The notes: a model not told the origin generated them from the letters alone. A stretch of 64,000 nucleotides of DNA from Pricia antarctica (GCF_900101815.1 NZ_FNAO01000004.1:372001-436000); one strand, 5' to 3'. Shown: positions 27,865 through 37,439, counted from the stretch's first letter. Numbers and translations are program-made.

Positions 27865-28005
27865 AGGTATTTTTTGGAACCGAGAATATCGGCTTTTGAG
27901 GTCAGATGAAGTCATTTTCTAACAGCATAGCAGGGCTAAGATTTTCAAAAATGAGGAAATAGGGCCTCAAAATGTGATATTCGTAGGTAGAAGAAAAAGT
28001 CTAAA
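27859..28005. repeat. Dispersed intergenic repeat, copy R1
   Basis: About 147 bp, starting in the last two codons of the kinase gene. It aligns along its whole length with 46136-46283: shared landmarks are catttagaggtatt, ggcttttgagg, agtcatttt, the agcata.cagggcta core and agaaaaagtctaaa at the end. Differences are spread as point changes, as expected for old copies. It is not coding. It fills most of the 184-bp gap before the flavoprotein gene. Confidence 0.75.
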
Positions 28006-28048
28006 GGAGTTCAATTACTAATTAGTGGCTAATAACTTTAAAAAATAA

Positions 28049-29200
28049 ATGGCGATGGAATTTAATTCCGATTATCCTTCCGTAGATGATTTAAGGAACA
28101 AGGCTAAAACCCGTGTTCCCAGATTTGCATTCGAATATTTGGATGGCGGCTGCAACGAAGATGTGAGCATCTCCCGAAATACTTCGGAAATACGGGAGGT
28201 AGAGCTACAGCCCCGCTATCTGAGAAATCAAGGCATAAGTTCCACGAAAACCAAGGTGCTCGGCATGGAATTCGACGCTCCTTTTGGAATTGCACCCGTG
28301 GGACTTCAAGGCCTAATGTGGCCCAATTCCCCCGCGATTTTGGCCAAGGCCGCCCACAAACACAACGTCCCTTTTATTTTGAGCACCGTTACAACGATGG
28401 ATATTGAAAAGGCCAGCGAACTTACCGAAGGAAACGCCTGGTTTCAATTATATAATCCGGTGGAAGATGAAATCCGCAACGATATCATTGATCGTGCCGC
28501 TGCTGCCGGATGCCCCGTTCTAGTTTTGCTTTGCGACGTACCGACCTTCGGCTATCGACCGCGGGACTTCAAAAACGGACTGGCCTTGCCCCCGAAAATG
28601 TCCGTAACTAACATTCTACAAATTTTAGGCAAACCGACTTGGGCGTTTAACACCTTAAGATATGGACAGCCCACTTTTGAGACTTTAAAGCCCTATACCC
28701 CCGAAGGCTTAAACTTAAAGCAGTTGGGTGCGTTTATGGACAAAACTTTTTCCGGTCGCCTCAATGCCGAAAGAATAAAACCCATCCGTGATAGATGGAA
28801 AGGCAAGCTGGTGTTGAAAGGTGTCGCCTCGGAACGGGATACCGAAGATGCCATCCGCATGGGTTTTGACGGCATAATCGTTTCCAACCACGGCGGAAGA
28901 CAATTGGATGCCGCACAGTCGACCATCCGTTCCATGCAGGAAATTGCCGCGAAATACAGCGATCAAATTGAGATTATGATGGACAGCGGGCTACGCTCCG
29001 GTCCGGATATCGCCCGAGCAATGGCCTGTGGGGCTAAATTCACTTTTATGGGCCGGTCCTTTATGTACGGAGCCGGGGCCTTAGGGAATTCGGGGGGAGA
29101 TCATACAATATCCATATTAAAGACACAATTCAAACAGGTCATGGACCAGCTTTGTTGCGAAAGGGTGGAAGATTTACCCCAACATTTGATCACCAATTAA
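28049..29200 (+). CDS. FMN-dependent alpha-hydroxy-acid oxidase/dehydrogenase (L-lactate type)
   Basis: 383 residues, the usual size of LldD/glycolate-oxidase enzymes. FMN barrel features: FEYLDGGCNEDVS near 29, IAPVGLQGLMWP, the catalytic-base motif SNHGGRQLDAA with His281, and MMDSGLRSGPDIARAMACGAK. It would oxidise L-lactate, the end product of the RhaEW reaction, to pyruvate, completing rhamnose use. It sits in the rhamnose run, separated from the kinase by a repeat and 14 bp before the permease gene. Other 2-hydroxy acids are possible. Confidence 0.87.
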   Translation: MAMEFNSDYPSVDDLRNKAKTRVPRFAFEYLDGGCNEDVSISRNTSEIREVELQPRYLRNQGISSTKTKVLGMEFDAPFGIAPVGLQGLMWPNSPAILAKAAHKHNVPFILSTVTTMDIEKASELTEGNAWFQLYNPVEDEIRNDIIDRAAAAGCPVLVLLCDVPTFGYRPRDFKNGLALPPKMSVTNILQILGKPTWAFNTLRYGQPTFETLKPYTPEGLNLKQLGAFMDKTFSGRLNAERIKPIRDRWKGKLVLKGVASERDTEDAIRMGFDGIIVSNHGGRQLDAAQSTIRSMQEIAAKYSDQIEIMMDSGLRSGPDIARAMACGAKFTFMGRSFMYGAGALGNSGGDHTISILKTQFKQVMDQLCCERVEDLPQHLITN

Positions 29201-29214
29201 AAACCCAACCACCC

Positions 29215-30630
29215 ATGAGCCAAAACCAACACGAAGAAGAACTGATCGAAGAAATAGCGGGGGGGGAATTCGAACGCGAACCCGTTCCCACTACCAAATT
29301 AAAAGGCTGGAAAAGCTTTTTGGGGATGTATGCCGGAGAACACGCCGCCGGAACCGAGTTTGTTATCGGACCCTTATTCCTGACCACTGGCGTCAGCGCT
29401 TTTGATTTGATAATCGGTCTTTTGCTCGGAAATCTCATGGCCGTTTTGAGCTGGCGATTTTTAACGGCAGAAATTGCGGTCAAAAGAAGGCTCACCTTAT
29501 ACTATCATCTGGAAAAGATTTGTGGAAAAAAATTAGTGATCGGCTATAATTTGGCCAATGGCGTATTGTTCTGTTTTCTAGCTGGTGCGATGATCACCGT
29601 TTCCGCTACTGCTGTCGGAATTCCATTTGATATGGAAATGCCCAAACTGACCGACACCATGCCCAATGGGGTCACCTGGGTGGTTATCGTTATTGTTATT
29701 GGTGCTGCCATATCATTGATCGCCTCAAAGGGATATGATACGGTGTCAAAGGCCGCCAACTGGATGTCACCGGTAATCGTACTTGCCTTTTTGGCCTGTG
29801 GCATCGTGGCTTTGCAACAACTCGGTGTAGGTAGCTTTTCGGAATTTTGGGAAATATGGGGCGAAGGCGGGGACCCCTTCCCAGGACAGATCAAATACAC
29901 GTTCTGGCATGTTTTTTTCTGGTCGTGGTTTGCCAATGCCGCCATGCACATCGGGATGTCGGACCTTTCGGTATTCCGGTTTGCCAAAAAACCAAGTTCA
30001 GGATGGACTACCGCCGCAGGCATGTATGTGGGCCACTATATGGCATGGATAGCCGCCGCACTGCTTTATGCTGTTTATGTTAAGACCCCTGAGGCCCAGG
30101 CATTTTTAGCGCAAGGCGAAGCTCCTACCGTTGCACCAGGTCCTTTGGCTTACAACGCAATTGGCTTTTTTGGAATTATTGCCGTTGTTTTGGCAGGATG
30201 GACCACTGCCAACCCTACCATCTATAGGGCGGGGCTTGCTTTTCAAGCGGTGATACCAAAAGCATCAACCTTTTGGGTCACCATCTTAGCGGGCAGCATC
30301 GCCACCATAGCCGGTCTTTTTCCCGCTTTTGCCATGAAATTATTAGATTTTGTGGCCCTTTACGGCTTTATATTAGCTCCCGTGGGCGCCATCATCGTTT
30401 TTGAACATGTCTTTTACCGGCAAGCTGGTATTGCGCAAAACTATGCCGAAATCGCAAATTTGAAATTTAACAGGTCCGTGCTCTTGGCCTGGGCCATCAG
30501 TTTCGGGCTGTTCTACTTTATCTCTATACAATTCGATGTGTTTCTCTCGTTCGTCACGCTTCCGGCGTGGCTGTTATGCGGAATTTTATTCCTCGCTTTC
30601 AGTAAACGGTTTCAAAATCGTCCAAATTAG
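29215..30630 (+). CDS. NCS1-type (cytosine/purine permease family) transporter
   Basis: 471 residues from the ATG at 29215, 14 bp after the preceding gene; the frame extends upstream inside that gene but without a better start. About 12 hydrophobic helices are visible, beginning after residue 35 (SFLGMYAGEHAAGTEFVIG) and ending ILFLAFSKRF. The fold is that of nucleobase:cation symporters, normally for nucleobases, hydantoins or thiamine precursors. Its place at the end of the rhamnose operon suggests it moves L-rhamnose, lactate or a related metabolite, which would be atypical. The specificity is inference from context only. Confidence 0.8.
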   Translation: MSQNQHEEELIEEIAGGEFEREPVPTTKLKGWKSFLGMYAGEHAAGTEFVIGPLFLTTGVSAFDLIIGLLLGNLMAVLSWRFLTAEIAVKRRLTLYYHLEKICGKKLVIGYNLANGVLFCFLAGAMITVSATAVGIPFDMEMPKLTDTMPNGVTWVVIVIVIGAAISLIASKGYDTVSKAANWMSPVIVLAFLACGIVALQQLGVGSFSEFWEIWGEGGDPFPGQIKYTFWHVFFWSWFANAAMHIGMSDLSVFRFAKKPSSGWTTAAGMYVGHYMAWIAAALLYAVYVKTPEAQAFLAQGEAPTVAPGPLAYNAIGFFGIIAVVLAGWTTANPTIYRAGLAFQAVIPKASTFWVTILAGSIATIAGLFPAFAMKLLDFVALYGFILAPVGAIIVFEHVFYRQAGIAQNYAEIANLKFNRSVLLAWAISFGLFYFISIQFDVFLSFVTLPAWLLCGILFLAFSKRFQNRPN

Positions 30631-30759
30631 ACCTATTTAGGCATTTTAAATCCGTACGAAAGTTTCTGTCAATTAGTCATTCAACAATTTATGGCCTTAG
30701 TTTTTGAAAAATTTCACATAAAAACTTCAAAAAATTAACATTGAATTAAAGATTCTTGT

Positions 30760-30767
30760 TATTTTTG
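30760..30767 (+). promoter_or_regulatory. Possible -7 box for SusC-2
   Basis: TATTTTTG matches TAnnTTTG, with a TTG 16 bp upstream at 30741. It would give a leader of about 200 nt before the ATG at 30978. The remaining part of this 347-bp gap holds no gene; a degenerate half-match to the regulon element is at 30921-30938. Confidence 0.4.
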
Positions 30768-30977
30768 GAGGAGACCTTCCAAAAGAATGTCAGAATTATA
30801 CAGAGTAACTAAATACACTATTAATCCTATAGGTTGCCACGTAAGTAACACAGATTCCATTTGTGTCCCCAAAATTTAACCAATCTATAACCAATAATTT
30901 AAATATCAGGAACACGATAGAACAGTATAGTACTTAAAAATTTCATTCATCAAAACCTCAACCAAAAAATTTTAATT

Positions 30978-33900
30978 ATGAAAGTAAAGGATTCGTTTTT
31001 CAAGCTGTTAAACGGCATGTTCAAAAAAGTATCCAAATGGCAACTTTCGCTTTTAGTTTGTGCCTTGGTGCTAAACCACATATCGGCAACTGCCCCTCTA
31101 CATAAATTCCATCCGCAGCAAACCCCGATGACCGGTATAATTCTGGATGATACGGGCGCCCCGTTGCCTGGTGCAAGCGTAGTGGTCAAGGGTACTACGG
31201 TGGGCACCACCACCGATTTCGATGGTAATTTCGAAATTGTACTACCGGAGGGCAACAACACCCTAGTGATTTCCTATATCGGTTTTAAGACCCAAGAAAT
31301 CGATGTTGCGGATCGGACCGATATAGAAGTGACTATGGTTATGGATGCCGCGGGGCTCGAGGAAGTAGTAGTGGTAGGATACGGTACGCAGAAAAAAACT
31401 TCCCTCACTGGATCGATTAGTTCCATCAAAGGGGAGGACATAGCAGTAGTGCCTGCCGCCAATATCTCCCAATCCCTGGCAGGGCGAATGTCCGGGGTAA
31501 GTATGAGGCCCAATGGAGGTACGCCTGGCAACGACAATCCCGATATTTATGTTCGGGGCGTAGTGTCCACTGGAAACACCAATCCTTTGATAGTGGTGGA
31601 TGGTATACGAAGGGACAACATTAGCCAAATAAATCCGAACGTCATCGAGAGCGTAACCGTACTTAAGGATGCCGCCGCTGTGGCGCCCTTCGGCATTGGT
31701 GGGGCCAACGGGGTCATACTGATTACCACCAAAAAGGGAAAAACGGGCAAGCCCCAAGTGAGTTTAAGCACCTCATTTGCCTTTCAAAGTCCGACCTATC
31801 TTCCCGATATGCTCAATGCCCAAGATTACATGTCACTGCAAAACGAAGGCTACTTTAACCTGAACCCCAACGGAACGACACCCCCCAGCGACCCCAATCT
31901 CGTGTCCAACTACAACGCACTCCACCGGGAAGACCCGTTCAGATACCCGGACTCCAACTTTCTGGATGTTTTTAAAAAGAACGGTACCATGCTCATCGAC
32001 AACTTGCAAATTAGTGGGGGTACCGACAATGTTCGATATCATGCCGGGTTGGGGTATTATGACCAAAAAGGGATCTTCGAACCCGTGGGATACAAAAGAT
32101 ATACTTACGACCTTAGTCTCGACGTTGATGTAACGCCCACTACCAAAATAGGTATGTCCTTATACGGTTCTATCGAGAATACCGATGGCATCGATGCCGA
32201 TGAAGCAATGCCCCACCTCTTCAGAAGCTTCTATAAATTCGTTCCAACCCAAGCTTTGCTGTATCCCGGTGGGGATAGATGGGGAGAATCATCCGCGAAT
32301 AGTCCCGTAGGCGTATTACGTTCGGACGGATATCGGAGGGACGGGGACAATACCTTGCTCAGCTCCATTTCCGTAGAACAAAAACTACCATTTATTGAAG
32401 GCTTAAGCGTAAAAGGCGTATTTGCCTATGATAATCTGGAGCAGAACAATAAATTGTGGCATATTCCTTATAAATATGACATCATCGACCTGTCCCAGAC
32501 GCCATATACCTTTACGGAGGCCGTATCCCTACAAGAAGGTAATGGACAGCCTTATACTTGGCTGCAACTCGAAAATTATCGGTCTAAAAAGTTTACCTAT
32601 CAGGGGTATATCAACTACGACCGATCCTTCGGCGACCATGAAGTCTCGGCTCTGTTCGTCGCGGAGGCCCGGGAGACCATAAATGACTTTTTTACCACTA
32701 GAAGAAACAACTTCGCCATTGAAATCGATGAACTGAGTTTCGGCAGTTCAGACAAAGCGGATTATGACAATTCGGGATCCTCCAGTACCGGCAGCGAGAT
32801 CGGTTATGTTTATCGACTGGGCTATACCTACAAAAATAGGTATATCTTCGAGGCATCAGGGCGATATGACGGGCACTACTCTTTCGCTCCAGGCGAACGA
32901 TGGGGCTATTTTCCTGCCTTTTCGGCCGGATGGAGAATTTCCGAAGAAAGTTTCATGGAAAACCTTACCGCGATTAACAACTTAAAGCTAAGGTCCTCCT
33001 GGGGAAAATCGGGTAACCTTCCTTATATCGATGGACAACTCGCCGCCTTCCAGTACCTCGCCGGTTATGATTTACGCGGCAACGCTTATGCGTTCGGAAA
33101 CGGTTCCCTCGTGCAGGGCTCCCGAATACAAAATGAGCCCAATCCGAATATAACCTGGGAAATTTCCACTAAATTTGATATCGGATTTGACATGACCATG
33201 TGGAACGGACTGCTCAACGTAGAGTTCGATTATTTTCATGAAGACCGCACCGGGATGCTACTTACCCCGCAGGTTACTCTACCCGTGGAATATGGACTTG
33301 CCCTATCCCAAGAAAATAAAGGAGAGATGAATAACAATGGCTTTGAGGTAAGCATCGGTACCCAAAAGACATGGGATAGCGGTTTGCTGTTCAGTCTCTC
33401 AGCAAACATGAGCTATGCCGAGAACAATATGATAGAGGTGTTCCAAACCGATGCCCAAAGCAACAATCCTAATAGAACCCGCGTAGGACAACCTTTTGGC
33501 ACCCCCTATGGTTATAAATCCCTAGGCCTGTTTTCCACTTCGGACGATTTGAACGCCGATGGTATTATCAATGCGGCAGATGGCTACGAGATTCAGCAAT
33601 TTGGGGATCTTCACCCGGGGGATATCAGATATGCGGACCTAAGCGGACCTGACGGTGTACCTGACGGCATAATCGATTCGAACGATGAAACGGTGATCGG
33701 TTACCCGGTTTACCCCGCGATTACCTACGGTATGAACACTTCGTTAAAATACAAGGGATTTGATCTTTCCCTATTTTTTCAGGGCACCGCCAATTCCAAC
33801 ATCAATATTAGACAGTTTATGACTGTACCTTTCGAAAATAACGGAAGCAATACCGCCTATGAATATTTTGACAATCGATGGACGCCTGATCGTCAAAATG

Positions 33901-34193
33901 CACGATATCCCAGGTCAACCCCGTCCCCATACGCCAATAACACCCAGGGATCCGATTTCTGGATGGCAGATACCGATTACCTACGACTGAAGACAGCGAC
34001 ACTGGGTTACAGGCTTCCCAGCAGTATTACCGAAAAATTGAATATAGCATCCATTGGGTTTCATTTGACCGGCCAAAATCTGCTTACTTTCAGTTCCCTC
34101 GACCATATTGATCCGGAATTGGGTTACGATGACCGTGAGAATTCGTATCCGGTAATGAAGTCATGGGCTTTTGGAATGGATATTTCATTTTAA
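30978..34193 (+). CDS. SusC-like TonB-dependent transporter (SusC-2)
   Basis: 1071 residues. A long N-terminal signal region (about 1-40) precedes the carboxypeptidase-like domain (MTGIILDDTGAPLPGASVVV), the TonB-box region (LEEVVVVGYGTQKK), plug (SLAGRMSGVSMRPNGGTPG, NPLIVVDGI, ESVTVLKDAAAVAPFGIGG) and barrel ending AFGMDISF. Imports a glycan with SusD-2. It differs clearly from SusC-1 in sequence, so it probably takes a different substrate or size class. It follows the rhamnose operon on the same strand after 347 bp. Confidence 0.95.
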   Translation: MKVKDSFFKLLNGMFKKVSKWQLSLLVCALVLNHISATAPLHKFHPQQTPMTGIILDDTGAPLPGASVVVKGTTVGTTTDFDGNFEIVLPEGNNTLVISYIGFKTQEIDVADRTDIEVTMVMDAAGLEEVVVVGYGTQKKTSLTGSISSIKGEDIAVVPAANISQSLAGRMSGVSMRPNGGTPGNDNPDIYVRGVVSTGNTNPLIVVDGIRRDNISQINPNVIESVTVLKDAAAVAPFGIGGANGVILITTKKGKTGKPQVSLSTSFAFQSPTYLPDMLNAQDYMSLQNEGYFNLNPNGTTPPSDPNLVSNYNALHREDPFRYPDSNFLDVFKKNGTMLIDNLQISGGTDNVRYHAGLGYYDQKGIFEPVGYKRYTYDLSLDVDVTPTTKIGMSLYGSIENTDGIDADEAMPHLFRSFYKFVPTQALLYPGGDRWGESSANSPVGVLRSDGYRRDGDNTLLSSISVEQKLPFIEGLSVKGVFAYDNLEQNNKLWHIPYKYDIIDLSQTPYTFTEAVSLQEGNGQPYTWLQLENYRSKKFTYQGYINYDRSFGDHEVSALFVAEARETINDFFTTRRNNFAIEIDELSFGSSDKADYDNSGSSSTGSEIGYVYRLGYTYKNRYIFEASGRYDGHYSFAPGERWGYFPAFSAGWRISEESFMENLTAINNLKLRSSWGKSGNLPYIDGQLAAFQYLAGYDLRGNAYAFGNGSLVQGSRIQNEPNPNITWEISTKFDIGFDMTMWNGLLNVEFDYFHEDRTGMLLTPQVTLPVEYGLALSQENKGEMNNNGFEVSIGTQKTWDSGLLFSLSANMSYAENNMIEVFQTDAQSNNPNRTRVGQPFGTPYGYKSLGLFSTSDDLNADGIINAADGYEIQQFGDLHPGDIRYADLSGPDGVPDGIIDSNDETVIGYPVYPAITYGMNTSLKYKGFDLSLFFQGTANSNINIRQFMTVPFENNGSNTAYEYFDNRWTPDRQNARYPRSTPSPYANNTQGSDFWMADTDYLRLKTATLGYRLPSSITEKLNIASIGFHLTGQNLLTFSSLDHIDPELGYDDRENSYPVMKSWAFGMDISF

Positions 34194-34209
34194 TATAAAA
34201 TTGTACATT

Positions 34210-36021
34210 ATGAAAAGGTTATTTAATAAAAATTGGGTTACTCCCGCTTGTTCGATGCTACTATTGCTTTCCTTATCCTGTGAAAGCGAAACCTTTCTTG
34301 AGAACGAAGATAAATCAAAACTTACCGACGCTACCCAGTGGCAATCCGAATCAAACGCAGATATCTTTATCAACGATGTTTATAGCGAAATACCCAGGAT
34401 TTCTACACTGGCCGAACAATTGGACTATTATACCGACGATTATAACATAAGCCATTACTATACGGCCTCTAACTGGCGAACAGGTATCTCCCAGGCCCCT
34501 GCACAAAGTAATGATAGCCCCTGGGGAGGCACCTATGGGCCTACCAACGCTTACACTTGGGAATCCTTTTTCGTAAAGATCAGGAAATGCAATACCGGAA
34601 TTCAAAAACTGGAAGAAAACAAGGACAACTTCCCTGCGGAATACACCAATGCGCGCATCGACGAGCTACGGTTTTTAAGGGCTTATTTTTATAGTGAATT
34701 CTTTATGCAGGTCGGCGGACTTCCCATCCTTACCATACCTTTGGACCGCTCGACGATGACCGAGGAAGAGATGCTGATTCCAAGGAGCAGCTTTGAGGAG
34801 ACTTTCAACTTCATGACGGACGAGCTAGGGGAAATAGTGGAAAATAATTATCTGCAAACAAAATACAACAATGGGGACGGTGATGCGGGGCGCGCTACTT
34901 TGGGCGCTGCCTTGGCTTTAAAAGGATGGTTGGAACTATTTGCCGCCAGCCCGTTGTTCAACAGCGGATCAGGCTATCTTCCCGATGCCAGCAACTTTGT
35001 TCATTTTGCATCTGCGGATGCCGGCAGGTGGGCAACAGCCGCCGCGACCAATAAAAAGTTTATCGACGAGTACGGCGGTATGTACGAACTGTTTGACGAC
35101 CTCCCCAATTTGTGGAGGGCTTCCAACGAATATAATTCGGAAGTAATCTGGGATCGCCAAATAGTCGCGAATATCCCTGGTATGGGTACCAACTACGAAA
35201 GACGTGGGGGCCCTACCTACGTGCTGGGCCAGTATATGACCTGGGGAAATTACAATCCCACACAAGAATTGGTGGACGAATTCGCCATGGTCGACGGCAC
35301 GCCCATTACCGATCCCGCTTCTGGTTACGATCCACAAAATCCGTATGCAAACAGGGAGAAACGGTTTTACGATTTTATCGTTTACGACGGAGCGCCTTAC
35401 AGGCTGGATTGGATGCCAGCAACGGATACAATCTATACCCGGATCGACGAAACCTATGAGAACCCCGATAAGACCAATCAAATAGACCTTGCAGGTTCTA
35501 CCGATGTTGGTGATTCAGGCTATTACCAGAAAAAAAGGCTCAACCCGGATGCTGCTCCCGGAAACGACGCCAGCGGCCAGAACGACCTTTTTTACCGATA
35601 TGCCGAAGTTTTGTTGAATTATGCGGAGGCCCAAAATGAGGCTGTGGGTCCTGATGCCTCGGTTTACGAGGCGATAAACAAAATCAGGAACCGTTCCGAA
35701 TTGCCTGACCTGCCTTCTGGTCTTTCTCAAGAGGGGATGCGCAATGCCATTTACTCTGAACGTAGGGTCGAGCTCAGTTTTGAGAATAAAAGATATTGGG
35801 ACAACAAACGTCTCATGCAACAGGAAGAAAAAATGGGTGTCCCCAGACACAATATGATTATCAGAAATACGGTACCTTCTAACAATTCCGGTGTGTGGGT
35901 CTATAGTGTGGAACCGGAGGTGAAATTTACCCCTAAGTTCGAAAAGAAACAGTATATGAGTCCAATACCACAGAATGTCATCGACCAGAATCCGAACATA
36001 CAGCAAAATCCGGGATATTAA
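34210..36021 (+). CDS. SusD-like surface glycan-binding lipoprotein (SusD-2)
   Basis: 603 residues from the ATG at 34210, 16 bp after SusC-2; a further upstream in-frame start would overlap SusC-2. Lipobox LSLSCE (Cys near 24). SusD traits: RIDELRFLRAYFYSEFFMQVGGLPIL, FYRYAEVLLNYAEAQNEA, and YSERRVELSFENKRYWDNKRL near the C-terminus. At 603 residues it is longer than SusD-1. No enzyme gene follows, so this pair depends on enzymes encoded elsewhere in the locus or genome. Confidence 0.94.
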   Translation: MKRLFNKNWVTPACSMLLLLSLSCESETFLENEDKSKLTDATQWQSESNADIFINDVYSEIPRISTLAEQLDYYTDDYNISHYYTASNWRTGISQAPAQSNDSPWGGTYGPTNAYTWESFFVKIRKCNTGIQKLEENKDNFPAEYTNARIDELRFLRAYFYSEFFMQVGGLPILTIPLDRSTMTEEEMLIPRSSFEETFNFMTDELGEIVENNYLQTKYNNGDGDAGRATLGAALALKGWLELFAASPLFNSGSGYLPDASNFVHFASADAGRWATAAATNKKFIDEYGGMYELFDDLPNLWRASNEYNSEVIWDRQIVANIPGMGTNYERRGGPTYVLGQYMTWGNYNPTQELVDEFAMVDGTPITDPASGYDPQNPYANREKRFYDFIVYDGAPYRLDWMPATDTIYTRIDETYENPDKTNQIDLAGSTDVGDSGYYQKKRLNPDAAPGNDASGQNDLFYRYAEVLLNYAEAQNEAVGPDASVYEAINKIRNRSELPDLPSGLSQEGMRNAIYSERRVELSFENKRYWDNKRLMQQEEKMGVPRHNMIIRNTVPSNNSGVWVYSVEPEVKFTPKFEKKQYMSPIPQNVIDQNPNIQQNPGY

Positions 36022-36083
36022 AAGACAGATTTGAAATTTGTGGGAGAGTTTTCATAACTCATTTTTATGCCCTTTTAGGCAAA

Positions 36084-36135
36084 ATTTTCTAGCATAGCAG
36101 TAACTACGGTATAAAATTTTAACGATGAAGGGTAT
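36084..36135. repeat. Degenerate partial copy of the dispersed repeat (R3)
   Basis: Contains attttct.agcatagcag, the core of the R1/R2 repeats, then drifts. It lies in the 251-bp gap between SusD-2 and tRNA-Cys; the rest of the gap shows nothing recognisable. Confidence 0.3.
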
Positions 36136-36272
36136 AAAAAAACAATCGGTATATTTCCAAATAATCTCCAAATAATCTCTAAGAACCTTTGCTTAATTGC
36201 TTCCATCCTATAAAAAGCCACTTTTAATTTAAAGCTTTCTAAAATAAAGTTTAATTTTAGGCTTTCAAAAAA

Positions 36273-36343
36273 GGCATCGTGGCTGAACGGCTAGGCGAGA
36301 CTCCGCAAGAGTCTATATAATGGTTCGAATCCATTCGATGCCT
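36273..36343 (+). tRNA. tRNA-Cys (GCA)
   Basis: 71 nt fold into a full cloverleaf: acceptor GGCATCG/CGATGCC (7 bp perfect), D arm with AACGGCTA loop, anticodon stem AGACT/AGTCT with loop CCGCAAG (anticodon GCA), T stem AATGG/CCATT with TTCGAAT loop, and discriminator U73, an identity element of tRNA-Cys. CCA is not encoded. Odd point: position 33 is C, not the near-universal U. Confidence 0.85.
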
Positions 36344-36534
36344 CAAGTGTCATGGCAAATTAAAACCAACACCTATACCAAAGTATCTTTTGCACCAAGT
36401 CTTGGTTAAAACATAATTCCGTAGCTACGATATGCAATTATTTTTGTCTAGACCTGCCACAAAATCTACGATTGTCTTAGGTGTCCTTTTAACTTTGACA
36501 TGACACACCATACCTTATAACTAAATTTTCTGTC

Positions 36535-36696
36535 ATGGCTAAAATCGAAATCAAGGGAACTCCCGAAAAATTGGAGCGTATCGCCATCTTTTTAAAGGCA
36601 AACAATATTCAACACGCCATAATCGATGATTATGGGAACCACTCCCAAGAAGACCTCGCCAAATATCGCGAGTTAATGACAAAGCATAACGCTTAG
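36535..36696 (+). CDS. Small uncharacterised protein (53 aa)
   Basis: ATG at 36535 to TAG at 36696. The peptide starts MAKIEIKGTPEKLERIAIF and ends KYRELMTKHNA. It is mixed-charge, with no signal or membrane segment, and could form a beta-alpha-beta plus helix fold (about 3-10 strand, 11-22 helix, 26-32 strand, 37-50 helix). It is upstream of rpiA by 46 bp on the same strand and may be co-transcribed. I do not recognise a family. Codon usage looks coding, and the next 190 bp upstream hold no other gene. Confidence 0.6.
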   Translation: MAKIEIKGTPEKLERIAIFLKANNIQHAIIDDYGNHSQEDLAKYRELMTKHNA

Positions 36697-36742
36697 ACTT
36701 GTTTCTGTCGCACGGGCGGGCAAGTTCCAAAAATTAAAGAGG

Positions 36743-37417
36743 ATGGATTCGGATTACGAAAAGAAAACGGCTGCGGCCAAGTCATTAGATTGGATTAAGG
36801 AGGGTATGCTTGTCGGACTGGGATCAGGTTCAACGGCAGCCCATATGATCCGGGGCTTGGGAGAAAAGGTCGCTGCAGGCCTTTCAATAAAAGGAGTGCC
36901 GTCATCCGATACGACCGCTCAACTCGCGCGGGAAGCGGGTATTCCCCTTATTACTCTAGAAGAAGCTGGAAAATTGGACGTCAATATCGACGGTGCCGAC
37001 GAATTCGATGCCAACCTGCAACTGATTAAAGGCGGCGGCGGTGCGCTTCTAAGGGAAAAAATTGTGGCTTACAATTCCAAATTCAACATCGTAATATCCG
37101 ATTCGAGCAAGCAAGTAGAACGTTTGGGGAAATTTAAACTGCCCCTAGAGACCATCCCTTTTGCTACTAAAAATATCATTACAGAGTTGGATGAAATGGG
37201 ATTGAGTCCCGAACTTCGAAAAAAAGGGGATGAAATCTACAAGACCGATGAGCAAAACTATATAGTAGATGTCGATGTTCTTGAACAAAACGATTTAGTA
37301 GCATTGAACAATATCCTCATAAATATTCCGGGTGTGGTAGAAACCGGGCTTTTTTTGGATACTACGGATGTGATCATTATGGGAAAAGATGAGGGTACCG
37401 TCATTTTTAAAAAGTGA
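36743..37417 (+). CDS. rpiA: Ribose-5-phosphate isomerase A
   Basis: 224 residues, the normal RpiA length. Signature segments: MLVGLGSGSTAAHMIRGLGE near 23, the GADEFD motif (VNIDGADEFDANLQLIKGGGGAL, active Asp/Glu) and LREKIVAYNSKFNIVISDSSK with the conserved lysines. It interconverts ribose-5-phosphate and ribulose-5-phosphate in the pentose phosphate pathway. It is a housekeeping gene, convergent with the DUF4861 gene over a palindromic intergenic element. Confidence 0.95.
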   Translation: MDSDYEKKTAAAKSLDWIKEGMLVGLGSGSTAAHMIRGLGEKVAAGLSIKGVPSSDTTAQLAREAGIPLITLEEAGKLDVNIDGADEFDANLQLIKGGGGALLREKIVAYNSKFNIVISDSSKQVERLGKFKLPLETIPFATKNIITELDEMGLSPELRKKGDEIYKTDEQNYIVDVDVLEQNDLVALNNILINIPGVVETGLFLDTTDVIIMGKDEGTVIFKK

Positions 37418-37439
37418 CCCATAAAAGTAAAATCATTCA

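Noticed and set aside
30921-30938. aacagtatagtact as a sixth regulon element before SusC-2
   Set aside because: ACAG and GTAC match but the AGGAT part is lost and there is no -7 box at the expected distance.
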